Below are positions 53,461 through 64,000 of a stretch of 64,000 nt of DNA, piece after piece. The stretch comes from Salvia splendens (taxonomy: Eukaryota > Streptophyta > Magnoliopsida > Lamiales > Lamiaceae). Below the pieces are notes generated by a model that was not told the DNA's origin, made no database searches, and saw only the letters and a list, made by a program, of their open reading frames with translations. The position numbers were made by a program, and so were the translations under genes. The stretch's first letter is position 1. Every line of letters begins with the position of its first letter. The stretch covers positions 3,534,001-3,598,000 of the forward strand of contig NC_056041.1 of assembly GCF_004379255.2 (NCBI RefSeq). The letters run 5' to 3'.

Positions 53461-56456
53461 GAGAAGCTTTTTGTCCGAGAAAAATATGGCAGTAGTAAAT
53501 AATTATGTCATGAAAAGACTACATATATAATTAACGATTATTTTTGGTTAATTAACTCAATGCCCAAATAGATTTAGTGCAATAATTAGACTCGATTACA
53601 TAATTAATGAGCGTATGACATGAATTGAATTGGTTAAATTAAACGAGATTACATAATTTTAATGTAGTATAATAATTAAATGTTTTTAATTTGAGTGAGG
53701 TTGTCCCTTCTAAGCAACAATTTGAATTTCATTAGGGACCTACAATGTGGAGCGTTACGTTGTCCCTTTTTTTCTGTCCTTACTATAGTTTCAAATTATG
53801 ATTGTGTTTACATCAATAAAACTCAAATGATTAAATTTGAATCGAAAAGCCTAAATGTACTATAGTAGCTTAACAGGAGTAATTATTATTCAACCTATGT
53901 TTTTTATGTTGGAGAAAAAGTGACAAGTTTGTACAAGCCTATCACTCATTAACTCTCTCTATATATTATCAAGGGGGATTAGGATTAAATTATTAATTGA
54001 CACCATTTCTAAAATAATTTGACGTCAATTTTAAGAAAGTAAGAGAAAAGTGGATGGGTGGATAAAAAAGATTATGGGCCCAACAAAGAGAATTAAATAG
54101 AGAGTAGGATCCTATGGAAGGAATTTAAGTTGGGATAAATACCAATTTTAAATGATTTATTTTCTGTTTGTTTTGTATACGTTACTCCATTTAAGTGCTA
54201 GAATCAAATTTTAAAAATTTTCAAATTTTATTTGCATAATGCGATACATACAAATTGTATGGATAATAGTATAGTGAGATTTAGTATTCAAAATCTATTA
54301 AGTGAAAAATACACACACTTATAATTTATTAGAAACAATATATTACATGCTTATAGAATTTAAACTCAATTATGGACGTTTTAAATTCAAAGCTTACTTT
54401 CACAACTTGGCTTAAAATTAGCGATGTAGTCTAAGTAAAATTAAATTCAAATTATAAAGCTAGGTCAAAACAGTACAATTTCCATGAAAATCAATCAGAA
54501 AAAACATTAAATTTAAATTCATTCTCAATTACTCTCTAAGTCTCACAATAATTGTCACTCTAGTTCATTTCGGTCCGTCCCACAATTAATTGTCATGCTT
54601 CATTTTTACCATAAATGGTAAGTAGATCTCACATTCTAAAATATTGGACAAACTTCACGATTTTTCAAATGGCATAGCGTCCCAAATAGAAATACAAGTT
54701 TAAGGGTGTGTTGATAAAGCACTTTTCCTATGAAACTAATTTGTTTATTTTCACGCTATTAATGACAAAGTTGTTGTTGTAAAGCAATCTATCATTGCAC
54801 TGTTGATATATAATTAATTGCAACTATTAATTCATATAAAAACCATTTATTACGAATTGTGTGCCTTTTCACAACCTTTTTGAGAGAGAATCAAAGTTGA
54901 GCTTCCTAAATAAATAAGTATTTACTTGGTTAAGTATTGGGATTAGGGGTTTTTATGAGCCACTTTTACATTAAATTAATATTGTGGTTAGTCGACAACC
55001 CTCGAGACTGTAAATACACATTATAGTTTATACAAAATGGAGATGTACTTATAGTTTTGGATACAAAACCATATCTTAATTAAATAAATTAATTAAAGTT
55101 ACAATTAGGACAATACCACTAACAAATTCTATCATCCTAAATTTAAGGACAAAATGAAGATTATGCGTTCTTCCCCACCCCAACTTTTTACATTCAAATT
55201 TCAAACTATCCTTTCCACTAATTATTAATAAATTGCTAGTATAATAGTATTATCTCTACTACACACTTTTGTATATATTCACTTACTTAAAAGTATACTT
55301 TTAGTAAATTATATGATCAAGAATAAAATAATACTGTACTACTATGTCATTGACACCATCCGCAGAAATAACAGCTTACCATTTGATGCTTGAATATTTT
55401 ACAAAGTATATCAAAATAATTATTTTGTCTGATCTCGCATAAAGTGAGACGAGACAAATTACCAGATACATTTTGCTACCATGTGATTCAATACCAATAT
55501 AGTATGAACAAAATTGTCGAAACTGAATACATTAATAGAAGAACAACCGTTGTATCACTGCACAACAAGCTAAGAATTAAATAAGATTTTTATGGAGCAT
55601 AAGAAAACAAAAATTATTTAAAGAAATTTGTTCACTCAATCTCCTTCAGGTTGAAAGATCATTCCATAAACAGCAGAGATAAAGATGACGATGAAATACT
55701 AAATCACTTATTTACATGTGATTATAGTCATTTAAATAGTAAAGTTTTAATAATTTTTTAACAGTCCCATACTATTTGAAAATGGAACTATAAATTACTT
55801 ACTTTTTATACTATTTCGTTGTCACATCTATGTAGAAAACGATGTGTTCTGATGATACTAAAACTATTAAAACAATGCTGTCTCGTTAAAACGAGAAAAC
55901 AAATAAAGGTGAAAAGTGAAAATTTGAAAATTCATGATTTAATATTTTGTTTTCAAAATTTTGTGGAATAACTACAATTTAATATAATTTCATGATTTAA
56001 ATAGTTATTATACATGTTTATACAAGTAAAGGAACAAATAGACACTCTACTCCCATATGCTGTAAAATTTAATCTAGACCATTGATTTTGTATAGTTTAC
56101 AGTATCATAAAAAATACTACTCCTATAGTACTACAATTTACAGTTGTCATCTAAAAATATAGTACTATTAGTGTGGTAGATAACAAACATTATACTGTAC
56201 TTAAATAAATGCAGTAATCAGCAATCTAGTTGGAGTAGTGATTGTGATAGATCTATAGCAGTGGGATGGGCCATGGGAGTCAGAAAATGGGCCAGCTTAC
56301 TCTTGGGCTTCCAAAATATACCACTGCAATTTTTTTGAATATTGTGACGGGGTAACTTATCACCCAATATCTTTGCAAAATACTCCGTTTAAAGTAATAT
56401 GACAGTGTAATTATTTACTAGTATCAATTTATGGAATTCCTATGAAGAAAAGAAGC
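53461..56456. other. Intergenic, mostly unrecognised
   Basis: AT-rich spacer. At about 54528-54640 there is a Stowaway-like half (TACTCTCTAAGTCTCACAAT ... ACCATAAATGG) without a matching right end, probably a truncated MITE. No gene was seen. Confidence 0.5.
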
Positions 56457-56464
56457 AGCTTGAA

Positions 56465-57079
56465 AGGGCTGGGGAAACATATCGAAATACCGAAATACCG
56501 ACTTTATCATACCGAAAAAATATCAAAAATACCGAATTTTTGGTATACCGTGATTTTCGGTACGGTATGATACCTTACCGAAAGATTTAGGTAAGTTAAC
56601 AATATGAATTTTCATATACCGCGGTATACCACTTTATACCGAAATTCGGTATATACCGTAAATTAAGGTATATACCATAAAATATAAATATAATTATATA
56701 TAAAATATAATTAATATATTTTTAAATAATAAATTTTATTGTGAAATATAAATATAATTATGAACAAAATATATTTAATATATATATTTTTAAATTATAA
56801 AATATAAATAATATTCTAAAAACTCAAATTATTTATTTTCATTGATGTTGAAAGTATGGTATACCGCAAACGTACGGTATACCGAACTTTGGTACTGTAT
56901 ATCGAAAATGAGGTACGGCATCGGTATGAAAATTGGTCATACCGGAAATAAGATATACCGAAGTTCGGTATACCGAAAATTTTTATAAGGTAAAGGTATA
57001 GTTTTTCCAGATACCGAATTTACGGTAAGGTATACGGTATGGTGGTTTCGGTAAGGTATACCGTACCTACCCACCCCTA
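56465..57079. mobile_element. Non-autonomous hAT-like element, 615 bp
   Basis: The right end reads TACCCACCCCTA, and its complement TAGGGGTGGGTA is approximated at the left (AGGGCTGGGGAA). Flanking octamers AGCTTGAA and AGGTTGAT agree at 6 of 8. The interior is packed with CGGTATACCG-like words in both directions. No coding capacity. Confidence 0.6.
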
Positions 57080-57769
57080 AGGTTGATAACCTTATCAACG
57101 AATATCTAAAATTTATCAACTTTTACACTAATTTTTTTGGTTTTTTTTTTCTGAAATTTTTATGTCAGCTTCTATATTCATTACCGTGTCCTAACTACGA
57201 TGTAAGTATCTCATAAATAGCTTTTGTATGTACATAAATGAAGTTTAAACTTTTACGAAAAAATGGCATATACTTATAGTACTAACTTTTTTAGTTTTAT
57301 TTAGCCGTAGTTACAACTTACTTATAAGATATTTATTGAATCGCACCGGCGATTGAATTTGTTACTTAAACTGACGCACCAAATTAACATATCCAACATT
57401 AATTAAATTCACATACACATTATACTATCTCATTATGTTTAAGAAACAAAATAGAAAGAATAGTATGCTCCACACAAAAAAAGAAGGGAACAACACACTT
57501 CATTAACACAGTGCATAATCGAGCAAAATTGGAGCAAAACCGTACAAGATTTTTCGTGCATGAGTCTAAATTTATCATAAATCATGCGAATTTTTACGGG
57601 CCACTTCATAAAACTTGCTCAAACTCGTTCATTATATCATTATTACTTACCGACTCTAACTAGCATAAGTTGAGTTGGTACACCGAATAAACGCACACAA
57701 AATGAATGATTCCAATTCAACTTAAATTGACTCGAATCATTTACACAATTTAATACGTTAATATTGTCT
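57080..57769. other. Intergenic, nothing recognised
   Basis: AT-rich spacer with no supported feature. Confidence 0.5.
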
Positions 57770-58260
57770 TTCACGGATCACTGCCACCGCCGCCGATAAT
57801 GATCCATTGATCAAGGAAGCCAGATTGCACATACGTAGATTCTTTTACGAGAATGGACTTGACTCATATGCTGCCAATTCACCAAACTTTCAGAACATGA
57901 TCTCTTTTTCACTCAATGAGGATGCAGTGTCAAGCTCCTACTGTCTGAGGAGTTAAAAGGGCGGACACTAGCTGTAGCATCTTGCTCGATGGATGGATGG
58001 ATGGATGGATGGATGGATGCCAACGACCAAACTTTTGTGAATATTTTGGTGGATTGTCTTTGCTCGTCTGACACAACTGATTGCTATGCAGACCTTCTTC
58101 GTGGTGGAGGTTGGGACTCCAGAACGTCGTGCAGATAATCACATACGAGCTCAGCCTTTTCATGAAGGAGGCCGGTGGATCATCAATGAGACATTGGAGA
58201 TGGCAAAGATCATCACAAGATTTGTTCACAGCAACTACAATTAGTATTTTAATAAGTGGA
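57770..58260 (+). pseudogene. hAT transposase relic (DUF659-like)
   Basis: The plus strand at about 57795-57910 reads DPLIKEARLHIRRFFYENG, then SYAANSPNFQNMI, resembling the DUF659 part of BED-type hAT transposases (ARFFYENG..F....S..F..MI). About 200 bases later, in another frame, LGLQNVVQIITYE resembles the VG..NVVQVVTDN motif of the same domain. Frameshifts, a GATG microsatellite and stops break the rest. It is a decayed fragment; the extent is approximate. Confidence 0.5.
57988..58018. repeat. (GATG)n microsatellite
   Basis: About eight copies of GATG in a row, inside the transposase relic. Confidence 0.92.
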
Positions 58261-58942
58261 AATTAACAAGTTGGTATATTTTTGCAAGTCGTTACTCACT
58301 TGAAAAAATATCCAAAAAATGATTCACACGAACTTGCACGATTATGGCTCAAGTTCGGCTCAAGAGTTTGAAAGGCTGAAACAGTTTAAGGAAGTAAAGA
58401 ATTTGCACACCTTAGTTCATGCCATCAACACCAAGCCGAAAACTAATCCAAAAACATCAGAGTTTGTAACCAACACGAGCCCTTCATCAGTCTATATAAC
58501 CATATATGGCAGGTATGACACTGCAAGAATATATTATGAATAGCTTCACAAGCAGGAGAAGCTTACTGAACTCTTGAAAGCAAAAATGCAGATGCTTGAG
58601 AATTTATTTCAGACTAAAATAACAGCCTGAATTTATTTTAGAGCACTCTGTCGTCATTCTAAGACAACTTGAGGCTGTTTGATTGTCGCAAATTGGGGTA
58701 TTTTATTTTAAACGCCAAGTGGAAGTAGTAACTATGCAGAACTACGCATAGTAAAATGCAGTTTAAAACGACAACTAAGAACACAGGTTTCCTAGAAATA
58801 TGCCAATTATTCTCCCAAGCACTAAAAGGGAGCGTGCTATTATATTCTTTCAGGTCACTAGAAGACAAAGCTATGACCCATAACACAGCCACATGGGCAA
58901 TATAATTGCCAGAATTTCCCCAACTCCATTCAACTTTTCATA
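58261..58942. other. Unclassified sequence
   Basis: A 74-codon frame (58319-58543) and short frames on the minus strand have no features I recognise. The sequence may belong to the neighbouring transposon relic. Confidence 0.3.
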
Positions 58943-58950
58943 CATATACT

Positions 58951-59470
58951 TAGGGGTGAGCAAAAAAACTGAAAACCGAATATCCGAACCGAACCAAACC
59001 GAAATTTTAAAATTCAGTTCGGTTTTTTCGGTTTTTCGGTTCGGTTCGGTTTTAAAAATAAAAAAAAATCGGTTTTTCGGTTCGGTTCGGGCGAAGAAAA
59101 AAACCGAAAAACCGAAAAACGAATTATATATATTCTATTATTATATTCTACTATATAATATATATTATATAGTAATATTAATTTTATATTATATATAAAT
59201 ATTCTATTAATATATATAAGATAAAATAAAATACACATATATAAATATATATTTATATTATTTTTTTTTTTTAGGTTTCTCGGTTTTTTTTCGGGTTTTT
59301 CGGTTTTTTAAGTTCGGTTTTTGGTTTTTTAAGTTCGGTTTTCGGTTTTTCGGTTTCGGTTTTTCAGTTTTTCGGGTTCGGTTCGGTTTGGATTTTGAAC
59401 TAAATTCGGTTTTTCGGTTTTGGTTCGGTTTTGGCAAAAAACCGAACCGAAACCCGAATGCACACCCCTA
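58951..59470. mobile_element. Non-autonomous hAT element, 520 bp
   Basis: Terminal TAGGGGTGAGCA pairs with TGCACACCCCTA at the right end. Flanking octamers CATATACT (58943-58950) and CGTATACT (59471-59478) differ by one base, as expected for hAT. Subterminal regions are dense in CGGTTTTTCGGTTCGG words and their complements; the centre is AT-rich. No transposase. Confidence 0.85.
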
Positions 59471-59998
59471 CGTATACTCAACTGCAACATGAGGAAGAGC
59501 AAAATGGGAAACAACTCACATGATTCACAAAACAGACATACTACAAGTGAATGAAACAAAACTCATTCTTTACCATGGATCCAATGTAACTCATGCTTCT
59601 TTGCATAATTATCATTCTAAAATCAAACTAGGCTTATGATCATCCATGAGAAAATGCATCTACGTTTTCTCAGAAAGCAATAGTACTTTTCAAGTGGATT
59701 TTGAAGAAGAGCTACTACTGGATAAAATTAAATGATACTAATAAAAAACAACTTTGATTCACAACTTCTATTAATTATCCAGTATTTCCGTATCAGAAGC
59801 AGCTGAAAGAGTACTGAAAACTTTTTTTTTTCTTAGGTAGAAAACTACACTAATTTGTCAGCATAGAGTGATAATTAAGTATCTGGCAATGCATAAAACA
59901 AGATCTATCATTCATGCTCAATGCAGGAAAACAAACAAGTCAGATCCGGGGGAAATCTAGGTAACAGAGAAGAAAATGAATTCAAAATTCACACCTAC

Positions 59999-60345
59999 CA
60001 TATCAATCGCAGGTCCACGTGAATTAAACCGGCCGGGAATAATGATTCACCGCGGCCTCCGATTCAGTTGATGCAAGGCAGGAACCTGATATTCGCCAAA
60101 TACAACGGCAATCGCATATGTACGATGTACGATTGGAGGGCATAGTTAGCCCAAATTTAACGCAAAATGCGACGCAATCGTCGAATAAAGTTCCCGACCT
60201 GCACCAAGCGAACTAGAGGACGCCGCAACAGAATCCAACACTTGGCTCAAAAGAGAAGGCTATGCTTATAGCCATAACTGGAGGAGAGAGAACAGATTGA
60301 AGGGATTTGCAAGTAAGAGAGGAGAGGTGAGTTTATAGATGTAAG
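59999..60345 (-). promoter_or_regulatory. Possible first exon and promoter of an unknown minus-strand transcript
   Basis: On the minus strand a TATA-like CTATAAAC lies at about 60340-60333, followed by CT-rich leader (CTCTCTCCTCC) and GC-richer sequence to a GTAGGT donor (59998-59993). Only short frames are inside, so this would be a leader or non-coding exon. I could not find a coding exon downstream, so it might be a gene broken by the hAT element at 58951-59470 or a non-coding RNA. Confidence 0.35.
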
Positions 60346-60578
60346 GACGAAGCAGATGACGCCACGTGTCATAGCACCAACGGCAACTGTGACGTCGCGA
60401 AAGGAAGGGAAATTTTGTGATCAAATTCGTTGGGAGTTGGGAAATGATGCCGGGATTTGGCGATATTTACGGATGGGCCACTGGTGGAGTCGCGTGCGTG
60501 AATAGTGTTAGCACGTGCGCCTGGGGGGGGACTTCATTATTATCATCACCAGATGAATTTTCGAATAATATAAATATT

Positions 60579-60855
60579 CCGTCGCCTGGTCGGACCCTAC
60601 ACTCCAGCCCGACATTATATGAGGGGTTACCCCACACTCCGGCCGTACATTATGTGAGAGGGTTAAATCAGGGTACGCAATAGTCCGTTAAGGGGGAGGC
60701 CTTAACCCACTGGCTACCAGAAGCCCATCTCACAGGGCCTCACACTTGTAGACTAAGAGATTGAAGCAATTACACGACAGCAGTGAGATTTGAACTCAGG
60801 CTCATTGCAGCAAGATCTGCCGCTCCGTTGCCAACTGCGCTACGCCCCTGCGAGC
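60579..60855 (-). mobile_element. tRNA-derived SINE, 277 bp
   Basis: On the minus strand the element starts GCTCGCAGGGGCGTAGC. Its A box TAGCGCAGTTGG fits the RNA polymerase III consensus exactly and a B box GAGTTCAAATC follows about 40 bases on (one or two bases off consensus). The 12-base AATATAAATATT occurs on both sides (60567-60578 and 60856-60867), a typical SINE target duplication. The 3' part has two related AC(C)CACACTCCGGCC/CTACACTCCAGCCC words. Confidence 0.88.
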
Positions 60856-60867
60856 AATATAAATATT

Positions 60868-61330
60868 GTATTAGTACTACTTTTAATGGTTGTTTATATT
60901 TTTCTAGGATTGATGGGTTCATTTGGAATGGAATCTGATAGACCCTTGATCTATCGGACTAGAACGCTAAGTGAGACGGAGAACAAGATAAACCCTAGTT
61001 GAAGTCTTGGGGTGATTTCCACCAGAACCGAAATGAGAATAAGTTTTAACTTTATTTCTCAATTAATAAAAGAGTGCATAGACCTCTCATTTATAGAATA
61101 CTAACTAGATTCAATAAAGATAAAAATTGTACAAAAGTTACTAACTAAAATAGAAGATATGCTAAATAAATAAAATCAAGAAGATATGTTGAAGATCTTG
61201 CGCGAAATAAGCTTGACTAGATTCACACCAGATTCACGCGATCGAAGACCCTATCAGAATCTGATTTATTTAGTATGCGTTTTTATTCTTTTATTAATAC
61301 TATTTTATGCAACATTCTCCTCTCTATCTC
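60868..61330. other. Unclassified repeat-like sequence
   Basis: No gene. The stretch GGAATCTGATAGACCC ... CTATCAGAATCTGATT and a T-rich block suggest an LTR or transposon fragment, but I cannot define ends. Confidence 0.3.
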
Positions 61331-61333
61331 TAA

Positions 61334-62218
61334 GGCCATGTTTGGTTGGCGGGAAAGTAAAGTTGACAAGGAAAATGATTCCTGGGAAAATGAATCCCGG
61401 GAATATGATTTCTAATAACTTTACTTTCTCGTGTTTGGAAAATATCAAGATTTGAAAGTATATATTTGATTTAAACACTAAACTAAAAATATACAAATCA
61501 TTTTTTATTTATAAAAAATAATAATACATATTATTTAATAAATTATTAATTAAAAATGATAATAATTATATTATTTTATTTATTATTACGATGGATAGTT
61601 TAAATATGGATTATACATCATAATATATAATAATATAATAATAAATAAAATTATTATTATTATTATCATTATATTTACTTAATTTTTAATTGAATAAATT
61701 TTATAATTTAAAATTTCACTACAATTTTATTGTTAATTACTAATTTATAAATTAATAATTATTATATTATTATATAATTATAATTATATTTAATTATTTA
61801 ATAAATTATTATTATTATGATGATAATAAAAATAAAAATAAATATTAATAATATAGTTATAATTATGATAATTTGAATTATAGTTATTTATTATCCTGAA
61901 ATTAAGTATGGTTTATACTTTTAAATTATTTTTAAAACATTGTAATAAATAATAACAATAATAATGATAATAATAATAATAATAATAATAATAAACAACT
62001 GTACTATATTGCATTAAATATGTAAGAATCCTAAAATAGGAAAAAGAATACCTAAGAAAAGTTAGGATTCAGAATCCTGGAAAGTTGTACTAACTTTGCT
62101 TGTTTCAGGATTTTGATTACTTTCTCAGTTTGATTAAAAACGGAAACAAACACAGGAATTTAAAATTTAAGGAATCAAATTACTTTCCTAGACAGAATCC
62201 TGGCAACCAAACATGGCC
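61334..62218. mobile_element. Tourist-like (PIF/Harbinger) non-autonomous element, 885 bp
   Basis: Ends GGCCATGTTTGGTTGGC and GGCAACCAAACATGGCC are inverted repeats and TAA flanks both (61331-61333, 62219-62221). Near each end, words like ATTCCTGGGAAAATGAATCC and AGAATCCTGG occur. The centre is TA-rich with a (TAA)n run (about 61965-61993). No ORF1 or transposase is present. Confidence 0.88.
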
Positions 62219-62790
62219 TAAAGGGGTTAAGGGGAAAGGAATATCTAGATATTTCGGATTGATACTATTTACCGTAACACACATAAGATTTTTTTCTTTT
62301 AAAAATGGCAAGTGTGGAGCATTTTAAGGGTAAAAGTAGAAAGTATTGTGACAGATGGATACTTTGATCTAGTGCTAGGAAGAGTGGTCAAAAATATCTT
62401 CTTTTTTTATAATGAGGGGGTGGTACGAATATATTAAATATTCGATTTTGCAACTGTTTTTCGATGGTCAGTACTATGATTTACTAATAAATTCATAATA
62501 TTAGATGCATATAGATATACACATATTAATTCGTAGGCTTGAGAGTTGAGACCATCCCCACAGCCACAAGCAATAGAGAATAGGTATAATAAATTATCAG
62601 CCACTCTAAATTATTAAGTATCGCAATGATTTGACCCCAATTCTGGTCAATTAATGATAACCGAACAAGCCCTAAGTATCGCTGTCTAATTGCCGTTTTA
62701 GCTCCACATGAAAGGGAAAGTGGGAAACTATGTACTACTACTAGGATTTGCCCCCCCCCCCCCCTAGATGTGAACATGTATTCCTTCTTG
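62219..62790. other. Intergenic
   Basis: No gene. A run of 16 C (about 62749-62764) is present; such runs are prone to length errors. Confidence 0.5.
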
Positions 62791-62798
62791 ATTAGGAC

Positions 62799-63576
62799 CA
62801 TGGATGTCAATTGGGCTAACCCGTCCGGGTTCGGGTCAATCCACTCGAGTTTTCAGGCTATATGAGTGCGGGTTATTCGGGTTGTGAATTTTTCGGGTTA
62901 TACATTTTTTGCCCTAACCCTAAATCTTCGGGTTTCGAGCTAACCACCCATGGACTATCTGGGTCAAAAGTGATCTTACATATTACTTTCTATCAAAAAT
63001 AGTAAAGTATTACCAAAGTGATCAAGAAAAAGAAAATAATAACAATTTGAAAATTGAAACAAAATACATAAACATATCGCTTAATTAGTAGCTCACTTGA
63101 ATCTGACTACAATTAAATGAAAACCATGCATTTCAATGGAGTTGAATGACATTCTTAATTGTATACCCGAAAATAAATTTTAAGCAGTTAAAAAAATAGC
63201 ATAGATAGTAATATGTCAAAAAATAGTAGAGTACTTCATATCAACCATATTCCATATAACCCTAACTTTCAATTTGAGAGAGGAGGCATAATTATCATAT
63301 ATACCTCATATCTATGGTGCGTTTAATATTAATATTACCATATATACTTCATATAGATATATAACCCAAATTTTTAATTATATTTTAAATTTAAATGCTC
63401 AACTCATGAGCTAACCCGCAACCCACCTGGGCCAGCTCGCATAACCCGCTGACCCGAACAGGCTAGCCCATGTAGCCCTATTCTACATTTGGGTTCCGAT
63501 TTTCAGGCCCTATGTCTATAATTTTACCGGGTTATTCGGGTCGACTCGCGAATTTCGGGCTAGATTGGCATCCCTG
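62799..63576. mobile_element. Non-autonomous hAT-like element, 778 bp
   Basis: The left end CATGGATGTCAATTGGGCTA pairs imperfectly with the right end TAGATTGGCATCCCTG. Octamers ATTAGGAC (62791-62798) and ATTATGAC (63577-63584) match at 7 of 8. Subterminal CGGGTTATTCGGGTT words occur in both ends. No coding capacity. Confidence 0.8.
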
Positions 63577-64000
63577 ATTATGACACATATTACCTATCCC
63601 TTTGAAATTACTCTATGTTACATGATTTATATAAGTAGAGGTGAAATTATTTAATACTATCAAACTTGATATATAATATCAAAGTACTAGATAGTATATG
63701 CAGCACCTAATATCATCTATCCATCTAATAAATCATAGCATGATTATTGATTAGATATAAAACTGCATTAATTATTGTTTTGCATACAACACTGCGAATT
63801 ATTGTGTTGCATAGCTGGCAAGGAGGTTGCAAGTTTGAATCTTGTTTCCTTGGATTTTTTAGCATGTTTAGTTTATTTGTAGTTTTTGGGGTTTCTAGCT
63901 AATTCATTTGTCCAGTAATTAATTTATTTTTTCTGAATCTCATTGGTAATTATTTATGGATTTTCTTTTTATTTTCTAAAATTAGTAATTTTGTGAAAAT
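63577..64000. other. Intergenic, possible tRNA-like SINE start
   Basis: At 63808-63846 GCATAGCTGGCAAGGAGG and CAAGTTTGAATCTTG vaguely resemble A and B boxes of a SINE on the plus strand, and ATTATTGT(T/G)TTGCATA is repeated just before. The match is weak and the rest runs out of the window. Confidence 0.3.

Noticed and set aside
60780..60850. tRNA gene on the minus strand
   Set aside because: A and B boxes are present but the cloverleaf arms do not close and a 12-bp target duplication encloses a 277-bp unit, so it is a SINE.

Overview
This is plant nuclear DNA, almost certainly from a eudicot. Genes carry many short GT-AG introns, the spacers are AT-rich, and the gene set (LRR receptor kinase, phytochrome-interacting ankyrin protein, RopGEF, pectin acetylesterase, F-box proteins) and the transposons (Stowaway, Harbinger, hAT, Tat-like Ty3/gypsy, tRNA-derived SINE) are typical of flowering plants. 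I cannot name the species. No bacterial, organellar or viral genes were seen. Exon structures below were built by eye from splice signals, reading phase and remembered family sequences; no database was searched.

Layout. 1-1.9 kb: 5' end of a minus-strand LRR receptor kinase (signal-peptide exon plus spliced leader). 3.3-5.6 kb: ankyrin-repeat gene of the phytochrome-interacting type, three exons, with a GC-AG first intron. 7.76-15.08 kb: a complete-looking, very young LTR retrotransposon on the minus strand with two 621-bp LTRs that look identical and a GTACG target duplication. It keeps gag and the last part of integrase but has lost protease, RT and RNase H, and it carries spliced ORFs on the opposite strand. 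15.7-18.4 kb: F-box/LRR gene. 19.5-20.9 kb: two small unrecognised genes. 21.5-22.6 kb: OST4, a 37-residue oligosaccharyltransferase subunit. 23-26.5 kb: MITEs and a minisatellite. 26.5-27.8 kb: single-exon F-box gene. 29.4-33.3 kb: two MITEs and a Harbinger element with only a frameshifted ORF1. 33.8-36.5 kb: twelve-exon pectin acetylesterase. 37.6-41.0 kb: RING-H2 E3 ligase. 41.7-44.0 kb (minus): ALKBH8-type tRNA hydroxylase. 44.9-47.5 kb: plastid-type DUF1350 protein. 47.8-53.4 kb (minus): RopGEF14-like exchange factor with a far-upstream N-terminal exon. 53.5-64 kb: repeat-rich, with three short hAT elements, a hAT transposase relic, a SINE, a Tourist/Harbinger element and a possible first exon of an unknown minus-strand transcript.

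The genes do not form an operon-like system; they are ordinary neighbours. ALKBH8 and the DUF1350 gene are head to head and may share a promoter. DUF1350 and RopGEF, and RING and ALKBH8, are tail to tail. From memory, the Arabidopsis relatives of three of them (FEI1, ALKBH8 and ROPGEF14) lie close together on chromosome 1, which suggests conserved microsynteny. I found no convincing new biological system. The most unusual items are the pol-less retrotransposon with antisense ORFs, the tandem duplication in ALKBH8 that copies a splice acceptor, the duplication of the OST4 stop region, the changed nucleophile motif of the pectin acetylesterase, and a 38-bp direct repeat flanking a Stowaway element.
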